In this document: piece after piece, positions 58,061 through 64,000 of the stretch
How the letters are laid out: the number at the start of each line of letters is the position of its first letter
How positions within the stretch are numbered: the first letter of the stretch is position 1
Source of the DNA: Phyllobacterium pellucidum
GTDB lineage: Bacteria > Pseudomonadota > Alphaproteobacteria > Rhizobiales > Rhizobiaceae
Assembly: GCF_013327855.1 (NCBI RefSeq)
Contig: NZ_JABUMX010000001.1
Location: 496,001-560,000, forward strand
Direction: 5' to 3'
DNA length: 64,000 bases
The notes under the pieces: generated by a model
What the model was told of the DNA's origin: nothing
The model's input: only the letters and a program-made list of their open reading frames with translations
Database searches by the model: none
Made by a program: the position numbers and the translations under genes

Positions 58061-59110
58061 ATGCGTCCAATGACGACCCCATCATCGCATTCGCGGCTCA
58101 GGCTCGCTGCAGTCCTCATACCGAGCCTGATCTCGGTGCCGCTGGTTCTTGGCTTTTTCGGATCGGCGCATCCGCTCTTCGATGCCTTTGCGCATTTTCG
58201 CATGCATCTCGCCGTACTGATGGCCATCTCGGCAATCCCTGCGCTCATCCTTGGCCTATGGCGCGAGGGGCTGATGTCGATCGTCTTCGCGCTGACGGCG
58301 CTAGGGACGGTATTGATACCCACACCTGCTCCTTCGGCCGAAGGCGGAAAAGAGCCCGCATCGAATGGCGGCCTGCCCGAATTCAAGCTGATGCAGCTCA
58401 ACCTTCGCTACGACAATCGCGATCAGTCGGAAGTCATTCGAACGATCGCGCGCGAAACGCCCGACGTCATCACCTTGCAAGAAGTATCCGACGACTGGCG
58501 ATCCAGACTCAAAGCTGTTGAAGGACGATATCCTCACAAGATCGTCTGCCCAAGCACGAAGCGCGTCGGCGGCGTTGCCATCCTTTCGCGGCGGCCTTTC
58601 GCGCTCGGTACGACACCGCAATGCGTCGGGAACAGTTTGATGGCGCTGGCGCGCATCGATTTCGGCGGGCGCAGCGCACTCATAGCCTCCGTGCACCTTG
58701 GCTGGCCCTGGCCTTTCGAGCAGGCGGAAAATGTCGAGGAGATGCAGCCCTATCTCGTGCGCCTTGGCGGTCCGATGATCCTTGCCGGCGATTTCAACGC
58801 TGCACCGTGGAGCCAGACCATCAGGAACCTCCTCGACGCCAGCAACACGCATCCAGTCGACGGCTTGCGTCCAAGTTGGCTGATCAATGGCACTTTTGCC
58901 CATGCCGCGCGCTGGATCGGCCTACCGATCGACCATGTGCTCGTATCAGAGCGCATCGCGGCAAAATCGGTGGATTCGCTTCAGCCGGTCGGCTCCGACC
59001 ATCTGCCGCTGCTGCTGCGATTTTCAATAGAGGGCGTGGATGACAATGGACCGGACGAGCAGACCGTCATGCTCCGCAATCAGGAGCCCGGCACGATGGC
59101 CGGGCTTTGA
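58061..59110 (+). CDS. membrane-anchored endonuclease/exonuclease/phosphatase-family protein
   Basis: A 349-residue protein with three N-terminal transmembrane segments (LAAVLIPSLISVPLVLGFFG; HLAVLMAISAIPALILGLW; LMSIVFALTALGTVLIP). A cytoplasmic or periplasmic EEP catalytic domain (about 108-330) follows with FKLMQLNLRYDN, ITLQEVSDDW, SVHLGWPWP, ILAGDFNAAPWS and the final VGSDHLPLLL, giving the full metal and His/Asp set. The substrate may be a phosphodiester of lipid, nucleic acid or inositol. The start is ATG 58061 or 58070; neither has a strong ribosome site. Confidence 0.84.
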   Translation: MRPMTTPSSHSRLRLAAVLIPSLISVPLVLGFFGSAHPLFDAFAHFRMHLAVLMAISAIPALILGLWREGLMSIVFALTALGTVLIPTPAPSAEGGKEPASNGGLPEFKLMQLNLRYDNRDQSEVIRTIARETPDVITLQEVSDDWRSRLKAVEGRYPHKIVCPSTKRVGGVAILSRRPFALGTTPQCVGNSLMALARIDFGGRSALIASVHLGWPWPFEQAENVEEMQPYLVRLGGPMILAGDFNAAPWSQTIRNLLDASNTHPVDGLRPSWLINGTFAHAARWIGLPIDHVLVSERIAAKSVDSLQPVGSDHLPLLLRFSIEGVDDNGPDEQTVMLRNQEPGTMAGL

Positions 59111-59113
59111 GAA

Positions 59114-60781
59114 CTACATGTTCGTATAGACGGGCCCCTCGCCGCCCTGCGGCGGCACCCAGTTGATATTCTGATTGGGGTCTTTGATATCGCAGGTTTT
59201 GCAGTGAACGCAGTTCTGGGCGTTTATGACGAATTTCGGACCCGACGCCTCCTCGACCCACTCATATACACCCGCCGGGCAATATCGGGTCGATGGCCCG
59301 GCAAAGACATCATGTTCCGAAGACTTCTGCAGCGCGGGGTCCTTGACGATGAGGTGAACCGGCTCGTTCTCCTCGTGGTTGGTGTTCGACAGGAACACTG
59401 ACGAAAGGCGGTCAAATGTGAGAATGCCATCCGGCTTCGGGTAGGCGACCGGGGTGTATTTGCTCGCGGGCTCGAGCGAGGCAGCGTCGGTCTTGCCGTG
59501 CTTCCAGGTTCCGAACGGCGACCAGCCGCCAAAGATCGTGTTGAGCCACATGTCGAGACCGCCGAGCATGACGCCGCCAATGGTGCCGAGCTTGGACCAC
59601 ATCGGCTTGACGTTGCGCACGCGCTTCAGGTCCTTGCCGATTTCACTGGAGCGCCAGGCATTCTCGTAAGCGATAAGTTCATCATTGGCGCGGCCTGCCG
59701 CAAGCGCCTCGGCGACATGCTCGGCTGCCAGCATGCCGGACAGCATGGCGTTATGGGAGCCCTTGATACGCGGCACATTGACGAAGCCGGCCGAGCAACC
59801 AATCAGCGCGCCGCCCGGGAACGACAGTTTCGGCACCGATTGCCAGCCGCCCTCGGTGATGGCGCGCGCGCCATAGGAAAGGCGTTTGCCGCCTTCAAAC
59901 GTACCGCGAATGGCCGGATGCGTCTTGAAGCGCTGGAACTCCTCGAAGGGCGACAGATAGGGGTTCTTGTAGTTCAGGTGCATGACGAAGCCGACGGCGA
60001 CGGTATTATCCTCAAGGTGATAGAGGAATGAACCGCCCCCCGTCTTCATGTCGAGCGGCCAGCCGAAGGAGTGCTGCACGAGCCCGAGTTTGTGCTTGGA
60101 GGGATCGACTTGCCAGAGTTCCTTCAGGCCGATGCCGTACTTCGCCGGCTCCTTGCCCTCGCTGAGCTTGAAATTGTTGATCAACACTTTGGCGAGCGAC
60201 CCGCGGGCCCCTTCGGCGATGAGGACATACTTGCCAAGAAGAGCCATGCCGCGCGTATAGGCGGGCCCATGCGTGCCATCTTTTTCAATGCCCATGTCGC
60301 CGGTGGCTACGCCGATGACTGCGCCGTTATCATCGTAAAGAACATCGGTGCCGGCGAAGCCGGGGTAAATCTCAACGCCGAGTTCTTCCGCCTTGGTACC
60401 GAGCCAGCGGCAGACATTGCCGAGCGAAACGATGAAATTGCCATGATTGTTCATCAGTGGCGGCATGGCGAAATTAGGCAGGCGGATAGAGCCCGAGTGT
60501 CCCAGCACCAGGAAATGATCGGCCGTTACCGGCGTCTTGAAGGGGTGGCCCTCCTCGTCGCGCCAGCCGGGCAGCAGTTTGTCTATGCCGATGGGATCGA
60601 CGACGGCGCCGGAAAGGATATGGGCTCCGATCTCGCCACCCTTTTCGAGAACGACGACGGAAAGTTCAGGATTGATCTGCTTGAGCCTGATGGCAGCCGA
60701 GAGGCCCGACGGTCCGCCCCCGACGATCACGACATCAAACTCCATGCTCTCGCGCTCTGGAAGTTCTGGTGTCTCGCTCAT
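59114..60781 (-). CDS. electron transfer flavoprotein-ubiquinone oxidoreductase
   Basis: A 555-residue inner-membrane flavoprotein that passes electrons from ETF (fed by acyl-CoA dehydrogenases such as the one at 40251) to ubiquinone. FAD site: DVVIVGGGPSGLSAAIRLK (16-34). Membrane/quinone region: LSFPGGALIGCSAGFVNVPR. C-terminal 4Fe-4S cluster: Cys of TRYCPAGVYEW and of NAQNCVHCKTCDIKDP, so all four ligands are present. AGGAGG lies 7 nt before the ATG. ETF subunit genes are not in the window. It ends 3 nt from the convergent EEP gene. Confidence 0.95.
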   Translation of the reverse strand: MSETPELPERESMEFDVVIVGGGPSGLSAAIRLKQINPELSVVVLEKGGEIGAHILSGAVVDPIGIDKLLPGWRDEEGHPFKTPVTADHFLVLGHSGSIRLPNFAMPPLMNNHGNFIVSLGNVCRWLGTKAEELGVEIYPGFAGTDVLYDDNGAVIGVATGDMGIEKDGTHGPAYTRGMALLGKYVLIAEGARGSLAKVLINNFKLSEGKEPAKYGIGLKELWQVDPSKHKLGLVQHSFGWPLDMKTGGGSFLYHLEDNTVAVGFVMHLNYKNPYLSPFEEFQRFKTHPAIRGTFEGGKRLSYGARAITEGGWQSVPKLSFPGGALIGCSAGFVNVPRIKGSHNAMLSGMLAAEHVAEALAAGRANDELIAYENAWRSSEIGKDLKRVRNVKPMWSKLGTIGGVMLGGLDMWLNTIFGGWSPFGTWKHGKTDAASLEPASKYTPVAYPKPDGILTFDRLSSVFLSNTNHEENEPVHLIVKDPALQKSSEHDVFAGPSTRYCPAGVYEWVEEASGPKFVINAQNCVHCKTCDIKDPNQNINWVPPQGGEGPVYTNM

Positions 60782-61059
60782 GCTTTCCTCCTGAATACCT
60801 GGTATGTGCCCCGTAACACGATTCCTGCCCGTGTTTTTCCGATTTGTAACGCAACAATAGCCGCAAGACAGTGCCTAGAAAGCATTCCAGATGCGGCCAA
60901 TTGCCCTCATGTTACGACGAGCGCGGCGATTCATATTTTACCTTGACGTAAACGTCAATCAACTGCCGCCTTGTGACAGTTGCGCGATGCGGCAATTCGT
61001 TCATACTTAGCCACGAACATAGCGAAGCTGGTGCCCATCGTTTGATGATTGGAGACCGG

Positions 61060-61671
61060 ATGACACGACCCCGGGCAATCTCGATGCTCAAAGGCGTCCT
61101 CGCCGCCGCTTTGCTGTTCGCCGCCGCCGTTTCCACTGCAATCGCAGCCGAAGAACCCGAACTTTGGGTGGCGGGGCCCTATTCATTTTCCGACGAACTC
61201 GGCGGCTTTACGATCCGGTCGATCAGCGGAACGGGTACGCTGAAAGACCCCATCATCCTCACCGAGGAGTTTCCTTCCGCAACGCCGACAACCCTTGTCA
61301 TCCGCACCGACAGGGTCGCTCTTGCAAATCCCAGCGAGGATGCCGGCATTCTCTTCTACTTGCAGGTTCGGGCGATCAACGGCAGCGGCCATCCGTGGAT
61401 CGAGTTCGAATTCGAACTGCAGGAGCAATTGAATGTGCCGAGCGACTATGGCGACGGCCTGTCGTTCTATCAACCGGGAGACAAGACCGACCTGGTCAAG
61501 TCGAGGGGCTTTGCCCATTACAGCGACGATTTCGAGCCTTACGACCGCCTTGTGTTCAGTGGCGGCAAACTCGATCCCGGCCAGAATGCTACGTTCCAGT
61601 TTCCAATCGCTGATTTTACGCCGAAGCGTGTGTTCTATCTGGTGCAGGACCCGCGCATTCCATCCTCTTGA
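61060..61671 (+). CDS. conserved exported protein, function unknown
   Basis: A 203-residue precursor; signal peptide (about 1-32, SMLKGVLAAALLFAAAVSTA) cut at AIA-AEE. The mature part is beta-rich with YSFSDELGGFTIRSISGTGT, DAGILFYLQVRAINGSGHPW and [19 protein letters not shown] lies 5 nt before the ATG at 61060. It overlaps the uracil-DNA glycosylase gene by 4 nt (TTGA), so the two are coupled despite different compartments. No named family. Confidence 0.75.
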   Translation: MTRPRAISMLKGVLAAALLFAAAVSTAIAAEEPELWVAGPYSFSDELGGFTIRSISGTGTLKDPIILTEEFPSATPTTLVIRTDRVALANPSEDAGILFYLQVRAINGSGHPWIEFEFELQEQLNVPSDYGDGLSFYQPGDKTDLVKSRGFAHYSDDFEPYDRLVFSGGKLDPGQNATFQFPIADFTPKRVFYLVQDPRIPSS

Positions 61672-62552
61672 ACTTGCAATCGCCCGCACAATTTGCGACT
61701 TCAGAGGAAAAGGATTTCCCATTGCCCCACCTGCGCGAGCTCTTGCACTTTTATGCCGAGGCCGGTGTCGACACGCCGCTCGAGGATGTGCCCGTCGACA
61801 GGTTCTCGCAGATCGAGGCGAAGCGTGCATCGTCGGTCGCACCCATGTCCCCTCCTGCGAAGTCCGCATCCGCGCCGGCTCCTGAACGCCCTCAAGCCAA
61901 CTTAGCCGCGCCGGCGCTCGCCAAGGCGTCCGTGCCTGACGATGCGAAGATCGCAATGGCGCGCCAGCTTGCATTAGGGGCAGGTTCGCTCGAAGAACTG
62001 CGCGAACAGCTCGCCGCCTTCGACGGGTGCAATCTGAAGTTCACGGCCAAGAACCTCGTCTTTGCCGATGGCAATCCAGCCGCACCCGTCATGTTCGTAG
62101 GCGAGGCTCCCGGGCGCGAAGAGGATCTGGAGGGCGTGCCCTTCATCGGCCGCTCCGGGCAATTGCTTGACCGCATGTTTGCCGCCATCGGCCTTGATCG
62201 CAGCAGTGTCTATATCGCCAATACAATCCCTTGGCGGCCACCGGGCAACCGGACGCCGACGCCGCTCGAAACCGAAATCTGCCGTCCGTTCTTTGAGCGC
62301 CAGGTGGAACTCGCCAACCCAAAGATTTTGGTGGCACTCGGCGGCCCGGCTGCCAAGGCATTGACCAATGCCAGCGAGGGCATTTTGCGGCTGCGGGGCA
62401 ACTGGAAGACTCATCTTACGCCGTCCGGCATCGAGATACCGGTGATGCCAACGCTTCACCCGGCCTATCTCCTGCGCAACCCGGCGCAGAAGCGCTTTGC
62501 CTGGCGCGATTTCCTCAATGTCAAAATGCGGTTGCGCAGCCTGGCCGAATAA
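61668..62552 (+). CDS. uracil-DNA glycosylase, family 4-like
   Basis: A 294-residue base-excision repair enzyme. After a ~100-residue Ala/Pro-rich extension comes the catalytic domain: motif [21 protein letters not shown] (Glu in place of Asp, as in family 4), and motif [16 protein letters not shown]. Iron-sulfur ligands of classical family 4 enzymes appear partly lost: only one Cys in [12 protein letters not shown], a Trp in [15 protein letters not shown] where a Cys is usual, and one Cys in [12 protein letters not shown]. The start is TTG at 61668, overlapping the upstream stop. Confidence 0.87.
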   Translation: MNLQSPAQFATSEEKDFPLPHLRELLHFYAEAGVDTPLEDVPVDRFSQIEAKRASSVAPMSPPAKSASAPAPERPQANLAAPALAKASVPDDAKIAMARQLALGAGSLEELREQLAAFDGCNLKFTAKNLVFADGNPAAPVMFVGEAPGREEDLEGVPFIGRSGQLLDRMFAAIGLDRSSVYIANTIPWRPPGNRTPTPLETEICRPFFERQVELANPKILVALGGPAAKALTNASEGILRLRGNWKTHLTPSGIEIPVMPTLHPAYLLRNPAQKRFAWRDFLNVKMRLRSLAE

Positions 62553-62653
62553 TCCAATGGCTTGGCGCAAAACTGGAAAGGCAGTGTCGTAATTATCGGC
62601 TTGCAGACCGAACGAAACCTGTAGCTTTCCAGGCTGACACGCAGGATCCTTCG

Positions 62654-63907
62654 ATGTTTCTCCAGCTCTTGCCGATTACGGCGCTATTGACCAGCACGTT
62701 TCTGATGCTGACGGCGGGGGGCCTCGCGGGAATTCTGTTGCCGCTGCGCGCCGGCATGGAGGGCTGGTCGCCGACGACGATCGGCTGGCTCGGAACCGGT
62801 TATGCGCTTGCCTTCACCGGGGGCTGCATCGTGGTACCACGGCTGGTCCGGCGCGTCGGCCATGTCCGGGTCTTCGCCGTTCTCCTGACGCTGCTCAGCA
62901 TGTCGATGCTCCTGCATGGCTTGATCGTCGATCCCTGGGCCTGGACCGTTTTTCGCGCTCTGGCCGGATTTTCGCTCGCCGGGAGCTACATGGTCATCGA
63001 GAGCTGGCTCAACGAGCGCGTAACCAATTCGACGCGCGGCATGGTGTTCTCGATCTATATGATCGTGTCGATGATCGGCCTCCTTGTCGGCCAATATATC
63101 CTGCCATTCGGCAATCCCATGACACAGGCGCTGTTCATGATCGGCGCTCTCATCTACGCCGCCGCCCTCATACCGACGGGCCTTTCCAATGCGCAGTCGC
63201 CGCGTCCGCTCACTCAGGTCTCGCTGGATTTGCCCGGCCTCTTTCGCAAGTCGCCTGCGGCGCTGGTCGGCTCGCTGCTTGCCGGTATCATCGCGGGTGC
63301 ATGGAATTTCTTATCGGCGGTCTATGGACGCGATATCGGGCTTTCCACCTTCGGCATCGCCACGATGATTGCCACATCGATGATCGGCGGGGCGATTTTC
63401 CAGTACCCCATCGGCCGCATGTCGGATTTCATCGACCGTCGCTACGTCATGGTCGTCGCCGGGATTGGCGGCGTCGCCATATCATTGACGATGATCATGC
63501 TGCAGCCAACGACGCCATGGGTCATCTATACGCTGATGTTCGCTTTCGGGACCGTGCTCTTCCCCATCTATTCGCTGAACGTGGCCCATGCCAACGACTT
63601 CGCCGAGCCGAGCGAATTCGTCAAGGTGTCGAGCGGACTGCTCATTGTCTACGGTGTTGGCAGCATGATCGGGCCGCAGATTGCGGGCCGGCTCATGGAC
63701 TTGAACGGCCCGTCCGGATTCTTCGTGACGATGGCGATTACCTACGCCGCCTACGGATCCTACGCGTTCTGGCGCAGCCTGCGCCGTGCCGCGCAGGCGC
63801 CCTCGACGCGGCCGGATTTCGCCATTCGCCCACATGACCGCCCGCAAACGCCCGAAACCTTGCAACTGCACCCATTAAGCGAAGCGGCTCAGGGCGAGCA
63901 GCAGTAG
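62654..63907 (+). CDS. MFS transporter, YcaD-like
   Basis: A 417-residue 12-helix transporter. The N-terminal half shows VVPRLVRRVGHVRVFAVLL and FSLAGSYMVIESWLNERVTN, the latter characteristic of the YcaD/putative MFS group; the C-terminal half has RMSDFIDRRYVMVVAGI. A ~40-residue hydrophilic tail follows the last helix. AGGA lies 8 nt before the ATG. Substrate unknown. Confidence 0.86.
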   Translation: MFLQLLPITALLTSTFLMLTAGGLAGILLPLRAGMEGWSPTTIGWLGTGYALAFTGGCIVVPRLVRRVGHVRVFAVLLTLLSMSMLLHGLIVDPWAWTVFRALAGFSLAGSYMVIESWLNERVTNSTRGMVFSIYMIVSMIGLLVGQYILPFGNPMTQALFMIGALIYAAALIPTGLSNAQSPRPLTQVSLDLPGLFRKSPAALVGSLLAGIIAGAWNFLSAVYGRDIGLSTFGIATMIATSMIGGAIFQYPIGRMSDFIDRRYVMVVAGIGGVAISLTMIMLQPTTPWVIYTLMFAFGTVLFPIYSLNVAHANDFAEPSEFVKVSSGLLIVYGVGSMIGPQIAGRLMDLNGPSGFFVTMAITYAAYGSYAFWRSLRRAAQAPSTRPDFAIRPHDRPQTPETLQLHPLSEAAQGEQQ

Positions 63908-63911
63908 GGCA

Positions 63912-64000
63912 ATCACCCCTGCGGCGTCGATGCCTTGCGCGCCCTTGCGCGTGCAAGGCCTAGCCGGTGCTCACGGTAGATGATGAAGATGCCGGCACTA
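63912..64000 (-). CDS. 3' end of EamA/DMT-like transporter (partial)
   Basis: The window edge cuts a minus-strand gene. The visible C-terminus reads SAGIFIIYREHRLGLARARA then RKASTPQG and a stop at 63912-63914. A final hydrophobic stretch followed by YRExRxG is typical of the last helix and tail of EamA-family drug/metabolite transporters. Convergent with the MFS gene, 4 nt apart. The family call rests on 28 residues. Confidence 0.5.

Overview
The window looks like chromosome from an alphaproteobacterium of the order Rhizobiales, probably near Phyllobacteriaceae/Brucellaceae. The evidence is an Omp2-type porin pair arranged head to head as in Brucella, rhizobial families of unknown function (DUF1236, DUF930, DUF2147, BON protein), a BepG/MexF-type RND pump and roughly 60% GC. 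The species cannot be named from sequence reading alone. There is no rRNA operon, CRISPR array or intact insertion sequence. One tRNA-Ser(GCU) is present at 11236-11326.

Layout. 1-1.4 kb: three minus-strand envelope genes, including a 31-residue membrane peptide. 1.5-4.6 kb: two porins reading outward, with an EmrE-like efflux gene between them; their first ~190 bp are nearly identical inverted copies. 4.6-6.1 kb: a solitary tyrosine recombinase with short repeats on both sides. 6-13.2 kb: a GAF histidine kinase, a methyltransferase, a Tat-exported protein of unknown function, the tRNA and small envelope proteins. 13.2-24.4 kb is an export block: CecR with the YbhGFSR ABC exporter, then a TetR repressor with an RND pump whose promoter sits between two palindromic operators. 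24.5-39.5 kb: micro-membrane proteins, a short 6-phosphogluconate dehydrogenase, two LysR regulators each divergent from a target gene, a YegD-like Hsp70, two MFS transporters, two aldo/keto reductases, MsrQ, a HisC-like aminotransferase and small exported proteins.

39.6-45.1 kb is the upper leucine-degradation operon (TetR, isovaleryl-CoA dehydrogenase, methylcrotonyl-CoA carboxylase beta and alpha). The lower genes of the pathway do not follow. The ETF-ubiquinone oxidoreductase at 59.1-60.8 kb would take the dehydrogenase's electrons to the quinone pool. 45.2-53.2 kb carries Dps, small proteins, a ~330-bp tandem repeat family, a Tat-exported class A beta-lactamase, a GFA protein, a candidate structured RNA with a strong terminator, a degenerate ~53/106-bp tandem array and the chrBA chromate operon. 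53.2-64 kb holds a GST-like enzyme, AMP nucleosidase, two VOC proteins flanking a MarR regulator, a candidate small RNA with its own promoter and terminator, an EEP-domain membrane enzyme, ETF-QO, a family-4-like uracil-DNA glycosylase, an MFS transporter and the end of an EamA-like gene.

Three themes stand out. Several genes, mostly regulators, have a sigma70-like -10 box only 6-8 nt before the ATG and no Shine-Dalgarno, so leaderless messages are likely. Very small single-helix membrane proteins recur. Two non-coding loci (49945-50185 and 57691-57779) look like independent RNA genes.
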